Origin: an uncultured Lachnospiraceae bacterium
GTDB lineage: Bacteria > Bacillota > Clostridia > Lachnospirales > Lachnospiraceae
DNA length: 64,000 nucleotides
NCBI GenBank assembly: GCA_934293375.1
Contig: CAKQYS010000004.1
Coordinates: 62,001-126,000 of the forward strand
Direction: 5' to 3'
Part shown: positions 7,952-16,900 of the stretch, in pieces
Numbering within the stretch: position 1 is the stretch's first letter
Layout of the letters: each line of letters begins with the position of its first letter
Position numbers and translations under genes: made by a program
Notes under the pieces: model-generated
What the model was told of the DNA's origin: nothing
The model's database searches: none
What the model saw: the letters and a program-made list of their open reading frames with translations, nothing else

Positions 7952-8775
7952 AATGCCTCACCCGCCTTTCTTAAATCCTCTAATGCCTGTGCCAGCTCTT
8001 CATCATTTGGAGCCTTGCCGTGCCATCCGACATTGTTCTCCATGAAGGAGACGCCCTTGCCCTTCACCGTATGTGCAATGATCGCTGTTGGCATACCCTT
8101 TGTCTGCTTTGCTTCTTTAAAAGCCTTGTCAATTTCATCAAAATCATTTCCGTTGATCTCGATCACATGGAAATTAAATGCCTTAAATTTCTCTCCGATC
8201 GGATATGGAGAACATACATCTTCTACTGTTCCATCAATCTGCAGATTATTGTTATCTACGATCACCAGCAAGTTGTCTAACTTTCTGTGTCCGGCAAACA
8301 TGGCGGCTTCCCAGATCTGTCCCTCCTGAATCTCGCCATCACCACATAAACAATATGTGCGGTAATCCTTTCCCTGCATCTTAGCTGACAATGCCATACC
8401 CACTGCAGCAGACAATCCTTGTCCTAATGATCCTGATGACATATCAATACCGGGAATATGCTTCATATCCGGATGTCCCTGTAGAATAGAACCAATATGA
8501 CGCAGTGTCTTTAAATCCTCTACCGGGAAATATCCTCTCTCCGCAAGTGCGGAATAAAGACCCGGCGCGGTATGTCCCTTTGATAATACAAATCTATCTC
8601 TATTCTCATCCTTTGGCTCTGAAGGATCAATGTGCATCTCCTCAAAATATAAGTAAGTAAATAAATCTGCTGCTGAGAGAGATCCACCTGGATGTCCTGC
8701 CTTCGCACTGTGGACTGCGGTCACAATATCCTTTCGGATATCAACTGCCTTTTTTTGAAGCTCTAATTTGTTCAT
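7945..8775 (-). CDS. Transketolase, N-terminal subunit
   Basis: This 276-residue protein carries the thiamine diphosphate-binding domain of transketolase: HSAKAGHPGGSLSAAD near residues 20-35, SKGHTAPGLY, and the GDGEIQEGQIWEAAMFAGHRKLDNL metal/ThDP motif followed by VDNNNLQIDG. The ATG at 8775 is chosen because AGGA lies 5 bases before it; an in-frame GTG 12 bases upstream lacks a close ribosome site. It forms the active split enzyme with the overlapping downstream subunit. It lies 116 bases after the transaldolase gene, so the three genes probably form one pentose phosphate operon. Confidence 0.95.
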   Translation of the reverse strand: MNKLELQKKAVDIRKDIVTAVHSAKAGHPGGSLSAADLFTYLYFEEMHIDPSEPKDENRDRFVLSKGHTAPGLYSALAERGYFPVEDLKTLRHIGSILQGHPDMKHIPGIDMSSGSLGQGLSAAVGMALSAKMQGKDYRTYCLCGDGEIQEGQIWEAAMFAGHRKLDNLLVIVDNNNLQIDGTVEDVCSPYPIGEKFKAFNFHVIEINGNDFDEIDKAFKEAKQTKGMPTAIIAHTVKGKGVSFMENNVGWHGKAPNDEELAQALEDLRKAGEALC

Positions 8776-8785
8776 AGCATTCCTC

Positions 8786-8801
8786 ACCCGGTCTACCGGG
8801 T
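8786..8801. other. Perfect hairpin just before the transketolase start
   Basis: ACCCGG and CCGGGT flank a TCTA tetraloop (8786-8801), 10 bases upstream of the preferred start codon and immediately before its ribosome site. A GGAAGG sequence lies on the far side. It may tune translation of the transketolase subunits relative to transaldolase. It has no T-run, so it is not an intrinsic terminator. Confidence 0.5.
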
Positions 8802-8891
8802 CCTTCCTTTCTAAAAATTCATATACAGATTGTCTGCATATGTGTCTTCCTAACTATTAGATATACCACAATCTGCTTGCCATTGTCTAGC

Positions 8892-9545
8892 TTAATCTCC
8901 GAAAACCGCTCTGTAATCAGCCTGGAACTTTGCAATTCCCTGATCTGTCAATGGATGCTTCGTCATTGTCTCGATCACCTTATATGGAACTGTCGCAATA
9001 TCCGCACCGGCAAGTGCACAATCTGTTACATGAATCGGGTTTCTTACAGAAGCTGCAATGATCTGTGTCTCATATCCATAGATATCAAAGATGTCGGCAA
9101 TCGTCCGGATCAGGTCAATTCCCGGCTGGTTGATGTCATCCAGTCTTCCTAAAAATGGTGATACATAGGTAGCCCCTGCTTCTGCTGCAAGCAATGCCTG
9201 ATTTGCACTAAACACTAATGTTACATTAGTCTTAATTCCCTCTGCTGTCAATACCTTTACCGCTTTTAATCCCTCTACGGTCATAGGAATCTTTACAACC
9301 ATATTCTTATGAATCTTCGCTATCTCACGGCCTTCTGCAATGATGCCCTCGGCATCTACCGTAGTTGCCTTCACTTCACCACTGATCGGGCCATCTACAA
9401 TTGTTGCGATCTCTTTGATCACCTCATTAAAATCTCTGCCTTCCTTTGCGATCAGAGATGGATTGGTTGTAACACCACAGATCACACCCATGTCATTTGC
9501 CTTCTTAATATCCTCTACATTTGCTGTATCAATGAAAAATCTCAT
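8892..9545 (-). CDS. Transaldolase, small FSA/TalC-type
   Basis: At 217 residues this is a short transaldolase or fructose-6-phosphate aldolase family enzyme. It begins MRFFIDTANVEDIKKAND and contains GVTTNPSLIAKEG, the MVVKIPMT segment with the Schiff-base lysine, NVTLVFSANQALLAA, and a C-terminal PLTDQGIAKFQADY. With the following split transketolase it supports the non-oxidative pentose phosphate pathway, so transaldolase is favoured over aldolase activity. AGAGG lies 9 bases upstream of the ATG. Confidence 0.94.
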   Translation of the reverse strand: MRFFIDTANVEDIKKANDMGVICGVTTNPSLIAKEGRDFNEVIKEIATIVDGPISGEVKATTVDAEGIIAEGREIAKIHKNMVVKIPMTVEGLKAVKVLTAEGIKTNVTLVFSANQALLAAEAGATYVSPFLGRLDDINQPGIDLIRTIADIFDIYGYETQIIAASVRNPIHVTDCALAGADIATVPYKVIETMTKHPLTDQGIAKFQADYRAVFGD

Positions 9546-9643
9546 ATTCCCATACCTCTCTTTCCATTCATATTCTATGCTTCATTTGCTAATGCTTTCA
9601 TATGTCCTCATAGCCTCCTATTCGATCCTTGCCGACAACGCTG

Positions 9644-9721
9644 TTACTGTGCATTATCCTTTGTAATCAAAGTTACCTCTACAGGAATCTCCTTTGGAAT
9701 ACTCTCTCCGTTCATCATCTG
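9644..9721 (-). pseudogene. C-terminal remnant of a sugar-binding protein of an ABC transporter
   Basis: About 25 codons (reading MMNGESIPKEIPVEVTLITK and on to a stop at 9644-9646) match the usual end of ribose/galactose-type periplasmic binding proteins, which finish with a P-x-x-L-I-T-K-D-N segment. An in-frame stop lies just upstream, so nothing longer can be made. It is the third fragment in a decayed sugar transport locus. Confidence 0.6.
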
Positions 9722-9780
9722 CTATAAGAACCATCCCAAAGGATCGTGATCCGGTCACACAAAGCGAAGATTTCTTCCAT
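9715..9780 (-). pseudogene. Remnant of a RbsA/MglA-like sugar ABC ATPase
   Basis: The 21-codon stretch MEEIFALCDRITILWDG plus a few residues matches the segment after the H-loop of sugar ABC ATPases (SHRLxEIFxxCDxxTVxRDG). It is closed by TGA and follows the LacI fragment in another frame. Only this internal piece remains. An AGGAG happens to lie before its ATG, so a tiny peptide could be made, but a function is not expected. Confidence 0.65.
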
Positions 9781-10147
9781 ATACTCTCCTTTCTATTGTT
9801 GTTTCACGAGCCACAAGCTTCGGAAGAAAAACAAATTCAGATTGTGCATTATCCGCTGTCTCATCCCTGTGAATCAGAAGATCTACCGCCTTGACACCCA
9901 TTTCGTCAATGGGTTGTGCTACGGTTGTCAGTGCCGGAGTCATCAGCTCAGATAAATAAATGTTATCGTAGCCGATCAGCTGTATCTGCTTTGGCACTCT
10001 GATACCTTTCTTATGTAGTACCTTATATATGGATATTGCAACCATATCATTCGCAGCAATAATACCGTCGACATCCGGATACCGCATCAAAAGCTCTTCT
10101 GTCATCTTCTCACGCTCCTTCATTTTCTCTCGTGAAACCCGTTTCAT
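9755..10147 (-). pseudogene. LacI-family regulator, C-terminal remnant
   Basis: This 130-codon frame keeps only the last third of a LacI-type sugar-sensing repressor: RYPDVDGIIAANDMVAISIYK, IQLIGYDNIYLSELMTPALTTV and MGVKAVDLLIHRDE. The DNA-binding helix-turn-helix and the first half of the sugar-binding domain (about 190 residues) are missing. The last nine residues come from the adjacent ABC ATPase remnant read in a different frame. It lies just upstream of the pentose phosphate genes, suggesting a lost pentose-uptake regulator. Confidence 0.85.
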
Positions 10148-10389
10148 ATATGTATTATAACATTCACCCTCTATATGTTAACACATCTTTTCATTTAATT
10201 ATTCAATTCAACATTATACACGAAATATCGATGCGATTTATTATGCAATATGCACATAACATCAACAGCTTCAAGGCGTTTCGTAATTGCCTATTACCTA
10301 AATATTACTTTACATAAGGAATGGTGTGCGGTAATCTGTTCTTATATCTATAAGCAATTTTCAAACCCACTACAGTAAGGAGTTTTATT
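10148..10389. other. AT-rich gap with no recognisable gene
   Basis: This 242-base gap is AT-rich. It should contain the promoter of the following plus-strand gene, but no convincing -35/-10 pair was seen. No coding remnant of the missing LacI N-terminus is visible. Confidence 0.5.
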
Positions 10390-11898
10390 ATGTCATTATT
10401 TCCGAATATCAAAACGACTAAGCGAATACAGCCGGTTCAGATGGCCAACGGCACAGATCTGACCCAGGGTATCTGTCTGATCGCAGCCGGCGTGTTGGTT
10501 GCATCGATTGCGACCTGTGAGATTCCACAGGTCTTCCAGATTCTTTCTCTGATCGGTGGCATCCTGTTCTTATTTCCCGGCATACACCGCCTGATCCGTT
10601 TTATAAAGCAGAACAAAGCATTTCATGATTTTATCCCGGAATGGGATTCGAAAAGAAGTATCTATGATGCGTTCGCAAAAGAATTAAATGCATGGTATGA
10701 AACGGATACCCTACCGGAATCCTGTGACGGAGACACCACTTATTTCCTGAAGCTACAACAAAAACGGTTGCACAATAAGGGACTGTCCATGACAAATGTG
10801 CTGCGGCCTTCCAAAGGAGAGAGCTATGGAACCGCATGTTTTTCACACACCTCCTCCTGGTATACAACAGATATGCTATATGAGGATATCTCCAGACAGC
10901 TTACCTTCTCCGATCAGCACACAGTGCTTTATGAAAGGAAGCTCGATCAGACTATGTATGAAACTGTCGTACACTCTCCAAACGAAGCAGAGCTTACGCA
11001 CATGACCATGACATGCCCTAACTGTGGTGCTGTCAGCCCGGTATCCAAGCTCACAGAAGGATGCCCATACTGTCATACCTGTTTCAAGATCACAGATCTG
11101 TTTCCAAGGGTAACAAACCAGTTCTTTCTGCGAATGAGTTCTATTGCAAAAAATACTGATCTGACCCGGATCCTGATCTGGGGTACGATCGCATTGGTAT
11201 TCATCATCCTCCTGATCGCATGCATGATCGGCAATGCCAAAAATCCGGAGGATGCCCTGATCCTGCCACTCACACTGCTGACCTGTTATTTGGGTGCTGC
11301 ATTCTGTGGTGGTTTCGGTGGTCTGATCCTTGCGGATCTTGTATTGCTCTATGCCAATCTCAATATGGATGGTGCAAAACATATACCAATGTTCAAAGTA
11401 CTCCATTCCAAGAGAAAGCTAACCAGAATCCTGTCAGCGTCTGATCCTTATTTTTCTTTTCAGAAATTCGAGGGTCAGATGATTTCCCTCATTAAGATGG
11501 CAGTATTTTCTGAGAATCCGTCAGAGCTCGCCGCCTATATGGAAGACTCCCGGGAGCCTGAATTTTCTGATATTGTGGAAATGACCTACATAGATGCTAT
11601 CGCTCTGCAGAAACAACACCGTGAAGGAAATCTGCTGCAGTTGTCGCTGCGGACCTGGTGGATCAACTACAGCGAGCATAATGGAAAGATCAAGAAAACA
11701 GGTGATTGCATTGATGTGACCCTCACTCACAACATCACACACATAGATCCTCCGGGATTTTCCATCACTTCTGTCAGCTGCCCGAACTGTGGCAGCAGCT
11801 TTGATGCCGTCAGACAGAGCGTCTGTCCGAACTGTCAGACCCGATATCACATGGAAGAACAGACATGGGTCATTCAGGATATGAAGCTGATTCGATGA
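10390..11898 (+). CDS. Membrane protein with two zinc ribbons and a Tim44-like region
   Basis: This 502-residue protein has two membrane helices near the N-terminus (about 28-60), a soluble region, a CPNC...CPYC zinc ribbon (about 208-225), two to three further helices (about 260-320), then a domain beginning FEGQMISLIKMAVFSENPSELAAY that resembles Tim44-like domains, and a final CPNC...CPNC ribbon (about 463-480). AAGGAG lies 7 bases before the ATG. It stands alone between two pseudogene clusters but is itself open and full-looking. Function unknown. Its ribbon-plus-membrane plan echoes the genes at 5263-6845. Confidence 0.8.
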   Translation: MSLFPNIKTTKRIQPVQMANGTDLTQGICLIAAGVLVASIATCEIPQVFQILSLIGGILFLFPGIHRLIRFIKQNKAFHDFIPEWDSKRSIYDAFAKELNAWYETDTLPESCDGDTTYFLKLQQKRLHNKGLSMTNVLRPSKGESYGTACFSHTSSWYTTDMLYEDISRQLTFSDQHTVLYERKLDQTMYETVVHSPNEAELTHMTMTCPNCGAVSPVSKLTEGCPYCHTCFKITDLFPRVTNQFFLRMSSIAKNTDLTRILIWGTIALVFIILLIACMIGNAKNPEDALILPLTLLTCYLGAAFCGGFGGLILADLVLLYANLNMDGAKHIPMFKVLHSKRKLTRILSASDPYFSFQKFEGQMISLIKMAVFSENPSELAAYMEDSREPEFSDIVEMTYIDAIALQKQHREGNLLQLSLRTWWINYSEHNGKIKKTGDCIDVTLTHNITHIDPPGFSITSVSCPNCGSSFDAVRQSVCPNCQTRYHMEEQTWVIQDMKLIR

Positions 11899-11908
11899 TA
11901 TGCATTAT

Positions 11909-12262
11909 CTATTTCTTCTCATCCAGCAACACAACGCCCGGTTCCGGATTGTGATCGATCGCACCGACAACCGGGTGTGGCACATACAGTTCCTCCAGAT
12001 ATGTCATGTCCTGTGCTTCCATTCTGTCATATTTTCCTCTCGCTACACGATCGGTCTGGCCACGCAATGTATCCGCATTCCATGTTGCTCTCGCCAGATG
12101 CCCCGCTGCCAATGGACTATACGGCATCAAAGAGACATCCATCTGTCTGCAGATCGGGATCAGCTCCCGTTCGTCCTCACGGTACAGAAGATTATAATGA
12201 TTCTCCATTGTCTCTTCAATCGGTGTATCATAATCAAATCTATGGATCAAAATAATATCTCT
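11909..12262 (-). pseudogene. Aldo/keto reductase with two internal in-frame deletions
   Basis: The frame keeps recognisable blocks of an aldo/keto reductase: IHRFDYDTPIEETM, NHYNLLYREDERELIP, MPYSPLAAGHLAR and the tail YLEELYVPHPVVGAIDHN. The block after IEETM normally has about 35 more residues before NHYNLL, and about 60 residues are missing between EAQDM and TYLEEL. The N-terminal half with the catalytic Tyr and Lys is gone. The reading frame itself is intact, so the losses look like clean deletions. Its 5' side abuts and overlaps the end of the HAD gene. Confidence 0.85.
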
Positions 12263-12945
12263 TCCGGATCATTTAGTGGCTCAAATTCCGGCTTTCGATG
12301 ATTTAACTGCGGCACATCCTTAATATACCACATCGCCTGTCCAACCTGCATCCCCAGTGCGGCTGCCGCCTCTAATTCGCCGCTGCCACCGTCTCCTACA
12401 TAGAATGCCTGTGATGGTGCCACCGAAAGAGCATCCAGACATGCCTGAAAGATTCCGGGATCCGGCTTCTTGATGCCCATCTCACAGGACAGACATACAT
12501 GATCAAAATACGGATACAACACACTGTTCCGGATCGCATAAGCCTCTTCCGAAAAACAATTACTTACTAGGCCGATCTTCACCTGCCGATCCTTGAGACC
12601 CGCAAGCATGGGAAGGATCCCTTCATGTAAATGCAGAAAGCCTGCCTGTTTGGTGCGGATCCGCTTCTCACATATCTGTGCAAGCCGATCCGGCGTATAA
12701 CAGGCAAGCTGTCGCATTGCATACTCCAATGCCGTTTCCAATGTATAGGTTCCCAATGTCCGTCCGTCTTCTGTCGGTCTCCACACTCGCTGAAATGCAT
12801 CCACATCCACGCCCAGATCCTGTGCCATCTGGGTACCGAAATAAACCGGACAGCGGTACTGTGTGACCAGTGTCTCATACATATCAAATATGACGGCTTT
12901 GACTGTATATTGGTTCATTTGCTTCTGTCTGCACACGCTCTCCAT
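12247..12945 (-). CDS. HAD-family hydrolase (haloacid dehalogenase-like)
   Basis: This 232-residue (or 223 from Met at 12918) phosphatase-like enzyme shows all four HAD motifs: FDMYETL (I), VSNC (II), KKPDPGIF (III) and GDGGSGE (IV). Motif I is DxYxT rather than DxDxT, as in haloacid dehalogenase-like members, so a phosphatase role is not certain. A helical cap lies between motifs I and II. Neither possible start has a strong ribosome site. The 5' end overlaps the AbiEii remnant and the 3' end overlaps the aldo/keto reductase remnant. It may be the only working gene of this small block. Confidence 0.82.
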   Translation of the reverse strand: MESVCRQKQMNQYTVKAVIFDMYETLVTQYRCPVYFGTQMAQDLGVDVDAFQRVWRPTEDGRTLGTYTLETALEYAMRQLACYTPDRLAQICEKRIRTKQAGFLHLHEGILPMLAGLKDRQVKIGLVSNCFSEEAYAIRNSVLYPYFDHVCLSCEMGIKKPDPGIFQACLDALSVAPSQAFYVGDGGSGELEAAAALGMQVGQAMWYIKDVPQLNHRKPEFEPLNDPEEILF

Positions 12946-13229
12946 GTATCAAACCCACTCCCTTCCATACTTGTAACAGGCTCGCTAATGGTAAATGATG
13001 TAGCTTCGATCTTCAATTTTCCAAACCTTTGCAACGCATCATCCCTGTCATAATCTGTTACCGGTTCATAAACATATACTGGGAGTCCTTCTTCCTGCTT
13101 TTTTGCTAACTCCTCTAACATCAATACTACATAATAGTCTTTTTCAAGTACATCAAGACGATATCCTGTTCTTTCATGTATATCATTTATAAGCACTCAG
13201 AAAGCATTTAGATCTTCATGTAATTTCAT
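12915..13229 (-). pseudogene. AbiEii-type nucleotidyltransferase toxin, broken
   Basis: The natural start is the ATG at 13229, overlapping the antitoxin stop as ATGA, with GGAGG 6 bases upstream. After ten codons (MKLHEDLNAF) an in-frame TGA at 13199-13197 interrupts the gene. The frame then continues with the AbiEii-like segment IHERTGYRLDVLEKDYYVVLML and a block ending in KIEATSFTISEPVTSM. The catalytic nucleotidyltransferase core (GGTxL and downstream D) is absent. The 3' part runs into the HAD gene region. It looks dead as a toxin. Confidence 0.7.
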
Positions 13230-13720
13230 GATCGACCTCCTGCCACATGTGCTAACTGTAAAATCGTGTTGCGATTGTAATAATTATTGGCTAAAGCTAG
13301 CAGTCTGACATATTCCAAACCTAATCGATCAATATACTCACCAATCATTTTATATGGATGTTCTGCATCTACAGGTGCATTATCAAGAATATCCAATACA
13401 TCAAGCATCTTCAGATATTCTTTATTATCTGCATTGATCTCGACCTTTGGTGGTCGTACCACAACTCCCAGCTTCTTATCCATTCTTGCGCAGTCACCTG
13501 CTTTATTCGTTGCCAGAATTCTTTCATTTGGCATCTGGGTGGTAAGACCCAGTCTGTGTAATACAACTAAGCCTGTTTCATATCCGTTGTCGTTCTTCAA
13601 ATATTTATCTTCTATAAGTTGTTCCTTATCAATGCCTGTTTCACCAAATGGAGTTATTGTTATACGATAATAAATTCCCTTCTGGTAAAACCTCAATTCA
13701 GGAATTATATTTCCATCCAT
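13226..13720 (-). pseudogene. AbiEi/DUF6088-type antitoxin, N-terminally truncated
   Basis: From the ATG at 13720, which has AGGAGG 8 bases upstream, 164 residues can be made. The YQKGIYYRI...FGETGIDKEQLIEDKYL segment, the GYETGLVVLHRLGLTTQMPN motif and the VEINADNKEYLKMLDVLD region match the antitoxins of AbiE-like systems. The N-terminal winged helix that normally binds DNA is missing. The open frame extends further upstream to 13831 but that part looks unrelated. The ATGA overlap with the toxin start shows the original operon. Classified as probably non-functional, though a truncated protein may still be made. Confidence 0.65.
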
Positions 13721-13927
13721 GAGAATTGCCTCCTCGCTTCCATCCTTCGTTACGAATGTTGCACTCTCACAAAACAGTATGCCCGCTGGCAGAATTGCCG
13801 TGACGATCACAGATGCGATCGTCAATGTCACCTTCTATATCATAATCAAAAAACCGGACAGCTATGCCAGTCTCGTTCAGAAACTGACAAACTCTATCCG
13901 GCCGTAATGCTTGCCATATAAGACAAA
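13721..13927. other. Gap with no assignable gene
   Basis: Short open frames exist on both strands here. The plus-strand one ends in a segment starting IAVTITDAIVNVTFY, but none could be tied to a family. Given the neighbours it may hold further debris. Confidence 0.4.
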
Positions 13928-16900
13928 TCACTGAATCTTTAGTTTGATTTTTAACTTCTTACCTGAACCATCCGTGGCCATCGCTGTAATGCGTACTGTT
14001 TTTCCTTTTCCTGCCTTCTTTGCCGTTACAACACCCTTTTGTGTTACGGTTGCATATCGGGTATTGGAAGAAGTCCATTTTAGTTTGGTGTTGGCTGTTT
14101 TTCCGGTTGTCAGAATCCGGAGCTTCAGTTTCAGCTTTTTGCCACACTTGATCGTCTTCGCTGTCGTCTTATGCTGAAGCTTTCTGACTGCATGCTTTAG
14201 AATCTGAATCTTGTAGCTCGCAGTGCTCCCACTGCCATCCGTTGCCGTTGCCCGAATGGTAACCGTCTTGCCAATGCCTTTTTTCTTTGTCATCACAACT
14301 CCCTTTGCCGAAACAGTCGCATACGCTGTATTGCTGCTCGACCATTTCACACGCTTCGCAGCTTCATACTTTGACATCCCCTTGATCGTCAATTTTATTT
14401 TTTTGCCTGCTGCAATGCGATGAGACATACCTGTAATATGGATCTCTATAATACGATCCGCATCCTGTGTAGCAGATAAGCTGTCTCCCTGCGGATTCTG
14501 TGAAGCTCCACTCGATGTATCGTCTCCCGGTAATGCAGGCTTCTCCGGCACCTTAGTATCATCTCCGGTCAAGCCTGTATCCTTTGATGACACCGTAACA
14601 ACACATGTAGCAGAGATATCTGTATTATCCTGTGCTATTACATAGATTGATGTCTGTCCTGTTGAAACCGCATACAGCTTTCCATCCTTAACCATTACAA
14701 TCCCAGGATTACCAGACAGCCATGTAAGGTCCTGATTACTTGCATTCTCTGGCAAAATACCCGGCTTCATCATCACACTGTCGCCAACCAGCATATCCAC
14801 GCTGCTCTTATCAAATGTAACAGCCGTTACCGGTACATATTGGTGGGAAATCACCTCAACAGGCTTGACGGTATCCGCAATGCCATCGCCATCCGTATCG
14901 ATCGAATAGCTGTTATCCTGTGTCATCTGATGAATGGAAGTCTCAATCGCGCCATCCTTCTGCATCTCTATATTACGAAATGCATAAACCGTATCATCCG
15001 TCTGCTTACTTGCCATCTCCATTGTAACGAATCCGGCATCTGTGCCCTGTATTCTAATCCTGTAATCCGAATCTGCATTTGCAAAACATAACACCTTTTG
15101 ATAATCACCCGCATAGGCATTATATACAACCGCAAATCTTCCGTATGCATTCGTGATATCCGATTCCACACCATCCCTTAAAACTGCAATCTCCGTTCCC
15201 GCTTCATCATAAACCATAACATTCACCGGACATTTAATCACTGCTTTGGCTGCAAACTGACAGGATTCCGGCAGCTCCTTCTCGTCATCGTAGACAAACT
15301 GACAGCGTTCGTTCAGCATCTTTATGGTATCATCGACCACCAGCTTTTTATCTGTATAACCAAAATCGTATAATGCACCCGCCAGACCATTTACCTTCGA
15401 GAATGCCAAATACGCCTCCTCGCCCTTATAGCGTAGCTGATACAGAATATTATAATTGTAATAGAAGTTCCATGCATTCTTCTCGGTTTTATTCTTCAAG
15501 AACGCCTGCTTTGTCTTCTCTAATTGTGTCTTGAAAGCCGAAGCAAGATATGCATATCCCTCCACATAGGCTTCTTTCTTTACCATTTCCCCGACATCTG
15601 CCAGCTTATTGATAAAATAAGACTCGATCTGGATCGTAGTCAGCCAAGCAGACAAGCTGGCTGCACCCGTCTTACCGACAATCGCCTTTAGAACCTCTGA
15701 ATTGATATCGCTCTGATCCAGGATCTCAATCACGATATTCTTCACAATTCCACTGTATCCTTCTTCCATTTCCTCTAAAATCTGCTGTGCAGCCCATCGA
15801 AGCTGAAATGGTATATATTCTGTGTTATTCACGATATCTGTCAGGAAGGTCCTGTATTGCGCATACACTTCCAGTCTGCCATTCAGACTGATCATGTCCT
15901 GAATCTCATCATAGCCAAGCGTACACAAGGACATGATTTTATTGCTCCATTTCATTGCCTTCGCAAACTTTCCAAATCCTGTTGTTTCATCCAGTTTGAA
16001 AGAAAACTCCGGATTGCCATCCTGATCATAGGAAGACGCGAGATTCACAAATACACCTTTTGCCTCTGCAGATGCCATCAGATTCTGAAGTTCATCCGTT
16101 GTTTCACAATGGTTGATCTTTTGAATCAAATCATCCGCATATGTCTTTGCAGCTGCATTAACATTTTTCGCAAGCTTCTGTACATCTTTAACACTCTTGA
16201 CACAATTCTCCACCATAATTTTATCTGCTGTCGCATCCATAAAATCATACAACATTTCTTTGTACTTCGCCACACCCGGATAATCCGACTCCGCATAGGT
16301 CTTGAAGCTCATCCAGTCATTCAGCTCATTATTAAATACAAGACCATCTGCTACTAACAGTGTTCTTGCCATATGTCCCTTTGTCGTATGATCCAGCCAG
16401 TACTGATAACTTGTTGCACAAAACGATGCATCCGTCATGAGGTTTAAGTATGCATACCGCTTCTGTGTCGTATTACTTAAGTAATGAATGCCCTCTAATA
16501 CATCTAAAAACCCATACTGCGAAAACAATTCATAATATTTCTGCTGCTTCATCTGCTCTGAGACATCACTGTTCATGATTGCCTCGTATTGTGCATAGAT
16601 CGCGTCTGAGGTGTACTCTGATACCATTTGTACGATTTTGCTGTCGGCGCCCCTTTCCACATCCGTCTGCTGCCATTTCAAAATTGGGTAGTCTGTATCC
16701 ATTTTCCAGATACTGTCAAAATCAAAATTATGAAAATTATCCTGATTCCGCATTGCATCTTCCGAAAGAGCTTCTCCAACCTTTTCCTTATCATTGTCAC
16801 ATGATACATCTAAATAATAGCAATTTGAGAAGACCGAACTTGTATAAAATGGGATACACGCAGATTTATAGGTTCCCTTCACAAGTCCACTGTTATAGGA

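Noticed and set aside
13719..13907. Plus-strand open frame ending in an IAVTITDAIVNVTFY segment
   Set aside because: No ribosome site and no family recognised; it overlaps the antitoxin remnant's upstream frame. It may be debris but cannot be called.
14000..14420. Repeated KWSSSNT...YATV segments considered as a DNA repeat
   Set aside because: They are two protein Ig-like modules of one coding sequence, not a separate DNA repeat.
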